From positions 46,067,870-46,131,869 of the forward strand of contig CATQJL010000001.1 in NCBI GenBank assembly GCA_958299035.1: 64,000 nt of DNA, read 5' to 3'. A model generated the notes under the pieces. The model did no database searches, had not been told where the DNA came from, and saw only the letters and a program-made list of their open reading frames with translations. This DNA comes from Cylicocyclus nassatus (Eukaryota > Nematoda > Chromadorea > Rhabditida > Strongylidae). The translations under genes were made by a program, and so were the position numbers. Below, in pieces: positions 36,903 through 47,692 of the stretch (positions within the stretch are counted from its first letter, which is position 1; each line of letters starts with the position of its first letter).

Positions 36903-39900
36903 TCAGTCTGTCATCATATTGTCATTTGTTACTTCCAGCTTCTTGATGAGAGACGAAAGAACTTCATTAACATCATTAGCTTCTTGCAAGTTGTTTGTCA
37001 AGTCATTGAGAACGAAACGATTCTGAAAAGTAGCCTTTGAGGGAATCGAGCGTAGATGAGATGCCAAGCCACAACTTTCATGTGTTTACTCATGACTTGG
37101 AAGAAAGAAAAAACAAAATTTCGCTAGCAGTGTAGCGATTGTCCGAATACTAAGCCCCTGACGCAGACTATTTCGTCCTCATATTTCCCTAACCCACATG
37201 ACAACAGATAACAGTTGTGTGAGACTTTTGAAAAAAGCACTGTTCACGGAGTAGGGATGTAAGAGCACCACTTTGGATTTTCCATTTGGCATCATAGCAA
37301 CTATCAGTAACCTTGGAAATCCCCAAAAGTTTGAAAAGAAGTTTCCCTTTATTTGGCTGTAACTAGATTTTGCAACCTTTCTTTCTACCTTTTTTCTCTT
37401 TGAGCAAGACAGGCTCAAGTTTTGCCATTATGTAAGCTCTGACTTAAAGGCAGTGGGTCGGCAGGATGAGACCCGTGGCAAAACAAGGTCACAGGGTAGG
37501 AGCCCCATAATGGAACCTATGGGCCAAAGTTCGATCTTTCTCTGCCACCTCTAACCCCCGAAATTTCAAAGCGAAAGCAGCCTCATCTCCTGTCCTCCCC
37601 GAACCCGCCCACCCCATGGACGAGTGACTTCCACGGTCAGAGTGCCAGCGGCAATGCTATAAGCATGAGGTCCCGCAACGACTCTGCGTCTTCGCCATGA
37701 CGGGCTTTGCGTTCACTCGTCCATGGGGTGGGCGGGTTCGGAGAGGACAGGAGATGAGCGCCGCTTTCGCTTTGAAATTTCGGGGGTTAGAAGTGGCAGA
37801 GAAAGATCGAACTTTGGCCCATAGGTTCCATTATGGGGGCTCCTACCCTGTGACCTTGTTTTGCCACGGGTCTCATTCTGCCGACCTACTGCCTTTAAGC
37901 TACAAGCGCAGCTACCATTCTGTTCAATTCTGACGTCGTAGTGAGGGCTATGGTAGGTACGGTATGAGGGGAGAACTTTTGCATCCAAGATTTGGCTGAA
38001 ACTTGGCTAGGGGGCTATCCAACATGCTGATCTTGAAAACGATTTTGAATTTGCGTGGAAGGACATTAGCAAGACTACGGTAGGTTTTTGGGGGTTCGCC
38101 CTAAACACTAAAAGAGGGGTTAATCGAACAAACGAATATGATTTTGTGTTCAGTAGGTCAGGTACACCCTTACACCGAATTTCGACGAATTCTGAGATTC
38201 CGTTATCTTAACCCTTGACAGTGCCCCTCAGCAGCTTGCGTACAACCACTCGTTCAACTTCGCGAAAGCGCCAAATCTCGACTTATCTTCAAGTTTCATT
38301 TCTTATTCGTTGAGCCAAATAAGACGATCTCTGGGCACAATCTGTGTATAATTTCAAATCGTTGTGCGTGGTCTAGGTTGCAAACGGCTTATTTTTGCTT
38401 GACCCCATAAATCCTCGTATTTCACTATTTTTCGAGAAATGTCTGGATTTCTTTTGCTTTGTTATTAAAAAGAGAGCGGTTTGCTCCAGTTTGTAACCCG
38501 CATCCCACTTTGCAAAATGTAACAAAAAAGAGCGCGCCAAGACCAAAAAGTGAAAAGTTACGGAAGGAGTTGCAAAGCTTAGTTAACAGCCTAATATATT
38601 TGTGCTCTCACAGAGCTTAGAGAAGAAAGCTCAAAAGTGATGGTTCAAGCAGTTTCAGAATTTCGATAATTTGCGCTGATCGAGGCAGTCTTCTGTGGAA
38701 ATCGAGTATGGGTGAAAGGTAAATTGTAGTCATTAGAGAATGCGTCACGTACCCGTGAGCTGATTGTCGGATGCCGAAGAAACTTTGTATTGGCTTGTAA
38801 CAAAACCACGAAGGCTCAAGATTTCAGAGCGGTACATTCCGCTCAGAAATCGAACGAACCGGAAACATTATGAAGTGTAGATCTCATGAGCAAGACATTG
38901 AAAAAGAAGTGGGTTTTTTTTTCCTTCAAAGACGTCTGATTCGGTACAGCACTTCTTTTCGCGATGGGTAAGATAGTAGGAAATATCATTAGCCACATAG
39001 GAAACTTCCCTTGATGATTTTTTGCTTATCGAAGAAAAATCACAGAATACTTGTCAAATGCAACCGGCCAATTCTATCGTTAGTCCAGAACAAATATTCT
39101 CTGACAGCTATAATTTCACTCCTACAAGGAAAGGAAGGTAAGTCAAAGTGGCCTTTTAATATAAGATGGATACTGCTTTGAAAAGTATGAAACGCTGATT
39201 CCAAATCTACCTTCCATATCTGCTACGGTTTTCTGAGCGAGGAGTTATGAAGGTTTTAATGAGCAAAATTTCGAATGTGCAGCTGGGATAAAATCAGTCG
39301 TAAAATTTTTCCTAGGACTTAAACGACTTTTCGGGTTGCTCTATGCAATAAATATTCTCAAATCAAACACATACACGTAACGCCGCCTCATTTGAACGCT
39401 AGGAAAAGTCAACAACAGATTTTATACTGATCATGCATTGGAAATTTTGCCCATGAAAACCTTCATAACTCCTTGCTCAGAAATCCACAGCAAATAGAAA
39501 AAGTGGATTTCGAATCAGTGTTTCAAACCATTCAAACCAGTATACATAGCACAGTGAAAGGCCACTTCCTGACCTTCCTTTCCTTGTTAGACCAGTGTGA
39601 AGATTTCCGGTGACCATTTTTTCGAAATAGCTCCTAGGCCATAAAATAAGCGCTGCCATCGTTCATTTCCGCTCAATATCCCTACTCTAACATTTGCTGA
39701 CGTAATATGAATTTTATGGATTTGCTCAGGTATATTTTGGCTACACTTTCAAGAAGATTTCTTTAGGTGGAAAAGTCTTGGTTGAGCATCCTATTAAAAA
39801 TTGATACTTGAACAAGAAGAGCTCAGACTAATTTCCACCAGCACGAAGTTGGTCGCAATGGGCACATTTTTAGCAAAGCCGTTGTCTTGGAATGCTCTCA

Positions 39901-42647
39901 CAAAAACCTGCATTTATTCTGTCAAATGTAGGCGATGTTGTATATTCATTGGTTAGTCTTATAAATCGAATTTCATATTCTGACTAACCTCAACGATCAT
40001 TTTCGCCAGCACCTCACAGTTTCGTTCCATTTCTGTCACAGTTACTTCATTCGATAGTGACAGTTCAAAGTTCGGCTCATGCTCTGGGAGAGTAACATAG
40101 CGAGGTATGCGAAGAATATATTTGAGAACGCGATCCTGTAAGTAAATGCCTCTCAATAGGAAAACTAATCCGGGCCCGAAGGGCTTTTGCATATATGATA
40201 TATACAACGAACATATTAGTTCTTGGGGATGCCAATTTTCGTGAGGTAATATATGCCCCACATAAGAGCCCTCTTTTAGCTTCGAATCGCTCTAACCAAC
40301 GCCTTCTCCCCCCAGTCATAATATATCACTCCTGACATTTAATTGTTTTAGCATGCTAAACCACCGCTTAAAGGCAGCGGCTCGGCAGAATGACAGTTTT
40401 GGGAAATTCATCGTCCTCGGTTCCCCTGGGGTTAAATCCAAGACTGTGTTTTGCAGCTTTAAAGGAAATAACCCGCTTTTCCAGACGTGAAAAATACTAT
40501 TTGGGCGGACGGCGTAAGCCTGGCATCTGAACGCGATTGGCATGTGAACGGAGACACCGTACGATCCGGCGGCAATTGGATTATTGGCTACAGCCACTTT
40601 CGCGACCCGCCCAAACAACACTTTTCACTCTAAGAAAGCGAGTTATTGATATCATTCGAAACTACAAAGCACAGTTTCACTCAGTTCATCCAAGGGAGTC
40701 AAGAACATGAGTATTCCAAACTTGTCATTCTGCCGAGCCACTGCCTTTAAGTTCGTAAAAAAAAGCGATTGTGCCAAAGTTCGTCAAAATTCACGTTGGA
40801 CTGTCACATCTCGGGTAGTGAGCATATTCGTCAACAAAATCCTGCGGGTTAGTCTACCCAGAAGGTAGCTTAAAACATGATATTGGTAGAAGAGCAAATG
40901 GGTTAGAGCATCAGAGAGTTAAGCTTGCCGCTGGCTAGGCTAATGGCGTAAGCGTTGTCGAGTACCGTGGATTATTACCCACTGGGTAGGCTAAACACGT
41001 TCTTTGATGAATACGGCCATTGAACTCAAGTGCTTGAGTCACCTCGAAACCGCGTTTTTCTAAATATAGAGCTGCCTCTGTGGATACGGTGAGTATGCGT
41101 TAAATCAGTGGCGTACCCGGGATTTCCGTTCAGGGGAGAAATTTTTCGGAGTGCTTTCCAGAATTTTCGCGGGCCCATAACTCCGCAAAAAAATTTTTTT
41201 ATGAGGCTGAGTAGAATTTTTAAAAAATCCAAAAAATTATTTTAATTATTTACAAATATAGGAACAAGTCACTTGCCAATTTTATAACTCATGTAAGTAA
41301 ATCTCAAGAAATTCGCTACCATTCTCGGAGGAAGGTCCCCCTCCCTCTCGTTACGCCATTTTTTAACTTTCGGTGTTTTTGTGGTTGTTTACGAATTGTA
41401 AGATTGTTTTGTAGGCAACTATGAACATTTCCTTGAACGATGGAGCCTACAGGTCCCAAGAGTGCAATTTGGAAAAAATATTAATATGTGGAAGAAGCTA
41501 GGCCTACAAAATATGACTCTGCAGGAGGCATGGGCCACCAGCAAAAAGTGCGTGGGTCGCCGGTGGTCCACATCGGCGTCAAGGGCAAGTAAAGGCACCG
41601 TTCACCCAGATTCTCAAATTCCGTGTTTTGGTCGTTCCGGGCCTTCTCGTGTTTCTGATTCCGAATATGAAATAGGAAATCCGCGAAAACTTCGACGATC
41701 CAGTTCCAAAAAGCCCACAGGCAGCTTCTCCAGAACGGTATTGGATGGGCGCGCACAAGTGGGCGGGCATTACTGGAGAGGGGCGATGTTGCTTGGGTCT
41801 CTGCCTCTTCGCTATTCCAGAGGATTTTCTCGCTTCCGAAGCGACATGTTGCGCAGCGACTTGGACAATGGCTTGATAGGGGGTCCTACTATCATAAGCT
41901 GCCAGAAGCTCAAGACATAACTTAGACGGTGCCTTTAATGCCTGTCTCCACTAACTTATAGACTTTACCTTACGGTAGATTACTGTGCTGATGACGCGTA
42001 CATACATTAGCTGCCTCAAAGTGACCACCTAACATACCTGCCGTACCGAGATAGGCATTTCTACAAAGTAGAAATTGCGCGGCTTTACAAGAATTTTGAG
42101 TCCAAGTTTTGCTTGGACTCAGAATTCATACACTTTGGATCAACATATGGCGATCGCGAGCTATGAAGTAGATGTAAGAGTGATTAAAACCAAACATGAA
42201 CTGCAATCGCGCAGATAGAATACTCTCAGATCGACCAATTCTATGGCGGCAGAATGGACGCGTACTGGGTCGCATTTACCCATAAAGCTACTTACTGTGA
42301 ACACGCGAAAGGCATCCTTTACTTCCCGGCGGTGGAAAATCATACCAATAACGTATTCTCGAAACTTTTTGTTGTTTGCAATCTGGAAGGGGTGTAGATG
42401 TACTCAGTAATATTTTAGACGTACTTATACCAAAGCGTACCGATGCAAGAGAAGATTCAGATTTGACCCACTCTCCCACAGCTCCCTCCCATGATGCCAA
42501 AGCACTGTTGTAAACTAAATAAGACTATAGTCGGAAGTACGATTTTGCAATGCACAAACTTGAATCTGTAAATCCAGCTGGTGAGAATCCATAGTACTGA
42601 TATTCGAATTCATTTACTAGCTCGGCCTCCGGCACTTCTATAGCCAT
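36903..42647 (-). CDS. mis-12: MIS-12 kinetochore protein, second gene of an operon
   Basis: Mis12 is a subunit of the Mis12 complex in the KNL1-Mis12-Ndc80 network, which joins centromeric chromatin to spindle microtubules. Exons (minus strand, 5' to 3'): 42647-42560, 42514-42441, 42382-42346, 42294-42224, 40135-39989 and 37022-36903, in frame throughout, 178 residues; human MIS12 has 205. Diagnostic matches: FEYQYYGFSPAGFTDSIYN against the human start YEAQFFGFTP; CDPVRVHSAAIELVDL; and YILRIPRYVTLPEHE against human LILRIPSNILLPED. The last exon (NRFVLNDLTNNLQEANDVNE) is coiled-coil-like, as expected for the C-terminus; its link to exon 5 is inferred and a short exon may be missing between them. 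A candidate alternative end at 39907-39794 fits less well. The ATG lies four bases after a TTTTTTTGCAG acceptor, about 190 bp behind the zwl-1 stop. Confidence 0.8.
37448..37894. mobile_element. TTAA-flanked MITE, near-perfect palindrome, copy 1
   Basis: AGGCAGTGGGTCGGCAG at the left and its near complement ending CTACTGCCT at the right. TTAA stands on both outer sides (37444-37447 and 37895-37898), as a target-site duplication would. Arms of about 180 bp are nearly identical, with a spacer of about 75 bp, so insertion is recent. TTAA duplications are known for Kolobok and piggyBac transposons; no transposase is present. It lies in the last mis-12 intron. Confidence 0.75.
38000..39123. other. 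Interior of the long mis-12 intron
   Basis: No exon could be placed. On the plus strand, 38853-38968 has a TTTCAG acceptor, an open frame and a gtaaga donor, and 38659-38718 is similar, but their phases do not join. A missing mis-12 exon may lie here on the minus strand. Confidence 0.3.
39124..39597. repeat. Inverted-repeat element, family A, copy 4
   Basis: Ends ACAAGGAAAGGAAGGT and complement. AACGCTGATTCCAAATCTAC and GAGTTATGAAGGTTTT at the left return inverted at the right. About 474 bp, inside a mis-12 intron. Confidence 0.7.
40372..40746. mobile_element. TTAA-flanked MITE, copy 2
   Basis: Left AGGCAGCGGCTCGGCAGAAT, right the complement ending GAGCCACTGCCT, with TTAA at 40368-40371 and 40747-40750. 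About 375 bp; the interior differs from copy 1. It lies in a mis-12 intron. Confidence 0.75.
41106..41359. mobile_element. Possible hAT-like MITE
   Basis: Starts CAGTGGCGTACCCGGGATT and ends with TCTCGTTACGCCATTTTT, whose complement AATGGCGTAACGAGA resembles the start. CAGTGGCGTA-type ends are frequent on hAT-derived elements. Inverted repeats are short and the flanking duplication is not clear. Confidence 0.4.
42091..42127. repeat. 16-bp stem hairpin in a mis-12 intron
   Basis: GAATTTTGAGTCCAAG and CTTGGACTCAGAATTC pair with one mismatch across a 5-nt loop. Confidence 0.7.
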
Positions 42648-42651
42648 ACTT

Positions 42652-42653
42652 CT
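42652..42653 (-). promoter_or_regulatory. Probable SL2-type trans-splice acceptor of mis-12
   Basis: On the minus strand GCATTTTTTTGCAG ends here, four bases before the mis-12 ATG and 95 bases after the AATAAA of zwl-1. Nematode operons place the downstream trans-splice site about 100 bp after the upstream 3' end. Confidence 0.65.
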
Positions 42654-42747
42654 GCAAAAAAATGCAAATTTGAGTTGAGATACAAGGGCAACAGAAAGAG
42701 TCTGGTAGAAAGGAATCCGTTCTCTCACAAAAGCGCGTAATATGAAA

Positions 42748-42753
42748 TCTTTA
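42748..42753 (-). terminator. AATAAA poly(A) signal of zwl-1
   Basis: Minus-strand AATAAA 84 bases after the zwl-1 stop and 95 bases before the mis-12 acceptor. Confidence 0.65.
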
Positions 42754-42836
42754 TTACATTACTGCACGTAAAGCACGGGGGAAACAGATCACATTTCTCT
42801 CCAAAGATATGGTAAACAATGGACAATCGTTTTGAG

Positions 42837-45800
42837 TTAGTGCCACTCTTCCAGATCTTCAGCACTGAGGTGACTGCTAGTGGTATGCGTGCAAAGGAAA
42901 GCTGAACGTTTATCGGCCTAAAATAGCGAGCGGATAAGTAAACAATAAGCGATTCCGACTTCCTTTCACCTCATCTTCAATCGCTTCCTCCTCTTCGATA
43001 AAGCTCGTTCTATTTTCCAAGTAGCGCAACCTAGGATCACGAGTAAGATGGATAAGAGTCGTAGCGACCACAGAGTTGCCATGCAGATACAATGTTTCGT
43101 TCGTCCATAAGTCTGGTAATCTGAAAGGAGCTGATTCATTAATAAGCACTCTAAACATCAAAAATTACTCACTTTTGTAGCAGATCAGGTTTGACATGGA
43201 TTAATGGTACAGTGGTCTCATAGTGCACCTTCGTAATGTCAACGATTGGAGTTGAACAATACTTGTTGATCACCGACCTCAAATCGTAATTAATGAAGTA
43301 CAAGACACGAAGAACAGACACCTATCATTATGATATGTACGCATGGCAGATCAGTGCTTTGCTGAGAATTGAGCCATACTTCGCTGCTACGGTCGTTAAC
43401 GGCAAGAAGTTTCAAAATAATCTCAGTTGCAACATTATCTTCCGCACATGATACTGCAGCTAAACTGACGTTTTCCTTACAAGAACGTGGATCGAAGAAT
43501 ACAAAACGGATTAGTTTATCCTTCAGAAAAGCAACACCTGTAGCAGTAAAGTATGGTCTAATCCCAACTGCTATTACCCTAATTTCACGCGTACAAGGCG
43601 CACCTTTTTCGATTTTTCAACCTAGTCCCTCAAGCGATCCTTATGCCATACGATTCACTCAAGCAATATACAGCACCGCATAGGATTCTTTCTTTGCAAA
43701 GAGTCCTTCGGCGTGTTTGGGCTGGTCGATTTTGGAAAAAAATCCCCCGCGCCTTGTACGCGTGAAATTAGGGTAGTTCAAAAGAGATCAAACAAAACCC
43801 TCACCTCGTCATAGTTGTAAGGATATGCTCAGGCAATGTAAGGTGTCGCTGAATTTCAAGCATAGTTTGAAGAGCAAGATGTAGGGGAAGAAGCGCTCGA
43901 GCTCTTTCCTCAGGTGTTGCATTAGGCTGAGGTTTCAAGTCCAGATCCGAGTCATTTGTCATGAACCCGGCGGTGATGTAGGCTTGAACCATGTCCCTAA
44001 ATGCAAAGTTAGACATGTTGACAGACTACCTATTGACATTTGGTAATATTCTATCGTGTAAGCTGCTCAGACCAGGCCTGCTGCATTGGCTATGGCATAA
44101 AAGTATAGGGCATTCGAAAAATCGTGACGATGGCGCGACCGCGCGCAGCACGCACGACTCCCAATTCTTGATTTCTATATCTTATCGAATAGTTTTTCTG
44201 CTTACATATGATAGTATACAGGAACTAGAAGTGACTGAGCTTAGCGTCGAGGTGTTGCCTGCTTGTATGAGTGTTTTATTCTTCTGTGTGCGGAAAGACC
44301 AGTCAACTCATCGTCACGATTTTAAAAATGAAGCATAGCGACATTGTAAGGCGTCCGCAGTTTAGTATATCATGCTAGTTTAACGCAGGTGAGCGGTTGT
44401 ACTCGCTCTACGTTTCGGAAGGAACCCGATCCCACGCACTAGAGTTCAAGAGTAGTCAAACTATGATAAGTAAAGCCGCTCCATGCTGAGATACACTGAC
44501 CTCCTAAAACGTTCTACGCCTATCTCAAGAAGAATCTGGATTGATGTTAAGGCTTCAAGTCGAGGTAGCATCAAATTACGGGATTGTGCATCCCTGATAA
44601 GACGTGCAATAGTGGACTTGTTGTCTTCATGCAACTAAAAAATTGCATTAACTTTCGTGATAACAGTGGAAATATCAAAGTACTCAAAATGACCTACTAT
44701 GGCATTGATACGACATTGTTTCAGTGCGTCGAAAACTATATTCAGTCCAGCAACTAATGTTTCGAAGTTTGGGCACTTCTTCAAGATATCCCATAGAAGT
44801 TCGGTGAAGTCCACATGTCTAGAAAATAATTACGTGATATAAGTTCGAGCACGAAAATGTGATACCTTGTTCCATGGGCTGTGTTTTTGGTTTCGTTATT
44901 TTGAACTCTATATTTCGCAATGAGTTCGCGGACTTCCTCAAGTATCTCATTTATGGCAATTTCATTGGCGGTTGGCCAGACCATTTTTGCTCCAGAATCC
45001 AACACAGATGCCATTAGCTTAAAAAAATGCAATAACATCCCCTCAAACAACTAAATTGACTTACCAGCAGATATTCAAGTTCTTCGGTGTTCTCTAGAAG
45101 AGCTACTCGCTTGTCTTTCCACCCTGGTGAAAACCGAAACATCGCTATCGCAGATGGTGATGGAGCCAGTAAGTAGTCTTTTTCCTCAAAAGTTCTACTA
45201 AAAAAAGAAAAAACACAGAATTTATAGACAGACCTTTGCCTCCCATTTGAATGTGAGAGTCATGTCCGAAAGAAGCATGCCGGGTCCCCACACTGAGGAT
45301 GCTTTGTTCCCCAGTATCTGCAGATACTGATGGTACTTGCGACACTTGAAGGCTGAAGCTGACCTTGTACAGTGCCATTGCCTTGCTTCTTGTTTCTAAT
45401 CCGTCCCCAAAACGTTGACAAAGGCTTTGAAGCATGCTCTCACATTCCGTTCCGAAACATCCTGCATAAATGTTAGGAATAAGTCACTCGCAAAAGCATG
45501 TATTGGCAATGAAATCAAAAACTGTACTTTTGCTAATCTAATATATAATCTAATATATAAAGAAACGTAAGCGCAATTCAAAAATCTGCAAATAGCGGGG
45601 GACCGCGTGGCGGTCCGAAGCGCGTGGATGCAGTCTAGAGCCTTTCATTACTGGTTTACTAGCCAAATAACAAAATGATAAATCAGCGCAAAAAAATTTA
45701 TCTTCCAAACGCATAAGTATTGAAGATACAAAAAGTCAGGTGAAAGCAGGATCACATCCAAAAAAGTTAGTAAAAAATGCATGGATTATTGGAAGACTTG

Positions 45801-46805
45801 CCTAAACATCTAGTGTGAAAAGTTGAAATTTTCCCATCGGTCGCACAGAAACCCACGAACGTTGTTCCGAGCATATCAGCGTTAGCAGCAATCCAAATGG
45901 GTAGTTTATCAAGCTTCTTCTCCAACACAGAAGCAAAACTTTTAGACAGCATTCTAAACTTAATGGACAGAGTACCAAAAAAGGTTTTACTGAAAGATTT
46001 ACCTGTTGCGGAGACCAAAAGCGACTTGCGCCTGCAATGGATTGCAGTCAAAATATGATGTTGATGTCACGATTTGATGCCCACGAAATCCTGACTACCT
46101 TGTAATAATGATGCTGAGAATGGAGGCAAATTTATACTCACTGTCGGTCTCATCACTGCATCGTTCTAACTTGGAAAGAGACAGAAAGTCGAATGTAAGA
46201 GGGCCGCCTGGTCCTGCACTTTCGTAATCCATAGCTGATTCAGCGATGTTATGCTGCTCAGGGGCACATACTGTTTTGTCCTTATCCTTGAAAACTCATA
46301 CTGCTAAAATCTGTCGAGTTCATCGAACGTGCATTCACATTTCTGAAGCGCTTCAAGAAGGGACCGCACGGCTATAGATGATACTCGGGGCAATTAGCAT
46401 CACTGCGACGAAATAATGCGAAAACGACTAAAAATTTGACTATGGACATCTCATTATTGGCCTGTATGATGCCACCGAATGCAGTGGGACATAAGCATAT
46501 AAAGAGCGGAAAAGAAATTCTAGAGACGTTTAACACTCCAAATTTAGTGTTCGATCGGCACTTACCACATTTTCGCCTGGAAGATCTATCAAGACGACGT
46601 CGGTTTGCCTATTACCATAGAAGTCAGTTAGAATCGGAACCTCAATACTTTTGCATTTTCGAACGCGATATTTCGAAAGCTGAAAAAGAAGGATGAACCA
46701 AATCTTTAACTCAACACTGGCTGCAACACCTACCAACAACGACTCAGGATCCTCCTTTGCGAAATCGAGAGGCTGGTTGTGAATGTTTGTGATCAGCTCC
46801 ATCAT
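42837..46805 (-). CDS. zwl-1: Zwilch, kinetochore Rod-Zw10-Zwilch subunit, first gene of the operon
   Basis: Zwilch is a subunit of the RZZ complex, which recruits dynein and Mad1-Mad2 to kinetochores. Fifteen minus-strand exons: 46805-46734, 46679-46566, 46371-46302, 46270-46142, 46031-46003, 45958-45802, 45461-45234, 45177-45065, 45017-44866, 44818-44698, 44634-44501, 43996-43805, 43277-43173, 43120-42970, 42917-42837. They total 1848 nt, 615 residues; human Zwilch has 591. Matches to human include STDFSICAPE...GPGGPL against SDFSTGENVGPL; DFTELLWDILKK against DFAEQLW; and SIQILLEIGVERFRRD against PVQMLLEIGLDKLKKD. The ATG follows directly after TTGTTAACTTAG. Intron 6 has a GC donor required by the frame. 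The acceptor of exon 8 is weak and is the least certain junction. Confidence 0.85.
43577..43773. mobile_element. TA-flanked MITE in a zwl-1 intron
   Basis: Left CCCTAATTTCACGCGTACAA and right TTGTACGCGTGAAATTAGGG are perfect complements over the outer 20 bp and beyond. TA lies on both sides, as for Tc1/mariner target duplications. About 197 bp, non-coding, in the intron between 43805 and 43277. Confidence 0.75.
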
Positions 46806-46807
46806 CT
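46806..46807 (-). promoter_or_regulatory. Probable trans-splice acceptor of zwl-1
   Basis: TTCTGTCTTTGTTAACTTAG on the minus strand ends on the base before ATG. It is either an SL1 site, making zwl-1 the first gene of the operon, or a site behind an upstream gene that I could not find. Confidence 0.55.
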
Positions 46808-47692
46808 AAGTTAACAAAGACAGAAGAAAAAATAAAACGGTTTAGATTTGTAAATGAGGCGAGCAGGAACTTCAGCGTTTTGAATTTTATAATTTGGCGC
46901 GCTGAAATGTTCCGCCGACCTTTCAAACGCGCGTTTTTTGGGTCATGCTAGGAAAAGCAAAGCTGAGCCTAGTAATTTCGCTTTCGTGACTTCTTCAATA
47001 TTTGCGATCAGCGTACCGATAAGTTTCGCAATAATAAAGTCGAATATTAGGAAAGTTACATATTGGATGCATTGCAAGGATGGGAATAAGGTAAGACTGT
47101 CTCGAGTGTTATACGCGCTGATTGTCGAAAAGCCGGAAGAATCTTTTCATCCCTGAGTTATAGACTCAATTGCTAACATTGAAGGGAAGCAAAAGAGAAG
47201 TTCGGTGGCTTCAAAAACTATATATGAAGTTACGGTTCCCTGCTCGCTGTAAGGGTTAAAAGCAGAAACGAAGTGATTTTTGGGTTACTTCCCACCACAG
47301 GCTAAAATTGGACTCGATCAGAAAGCACCAGGAACTAGTCGTGATTTTACACTGCTACAAACAAACAGGGCTCAAAAATGTGTTTACTGTTTGATCGTTA
47401 ATTAACCTCTTGCTGCGAGTTAGAGAGGCTTCAGATACCACTTTGCATAGCTGGCAATTTGCCATTAGATTTACACCATTTACCATTTATAGAGCAAATC
47501 ACCGGTCGCTCTTCAGAATTACGCTAGAGACTTTGAAGACTGTTTGAGCGATGGAGGGCCATATTTTGCTTCACAAACAAAGCGACCTGAAAATTCTCGC
47601 ACTAGGCTAATTAGAGTTGCTGATTCTATATTTTGCATCTCATCATAATACTTTCTTGTAAAGTTATGCCAGATAAATAGCGGCAGCGGTTA
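46808..47692. other. Upstream region of the zwl-1/mis-12 operon
   Basis: About 885 bp of AT-rich sequence up to the first Helitron-like element. No further operon gene was recognised on the minus strand. The operon promoter should lie here, but no element is recognisable. Confidence 0.4.

Noticed and set aside
39794..39907. Alternative last exon of mis-12
   Set aside because: Phase and borders fit, but the translation is not coiled-coil-like, whereas the exon at 36903-37022 is; kept only as an alternative.
41462..41920. 152-codon plus-strand frame inside the large mis-12 intron
   Set aside because: An overlapping frame on the other strand is equally long, composition is repeat-like, and no family is recognisable.
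42528..42559. Reading the mis-12 first exon on to a stop at 42528 as the end of zwl-1
   Set aside because: The frame does not match the end phase of zwl-1 exon 14, and a separate phase-0 exon at 42917-42837 gives a proper zwl-1 stop; the segment matches the Mis12 N-terminus instead.
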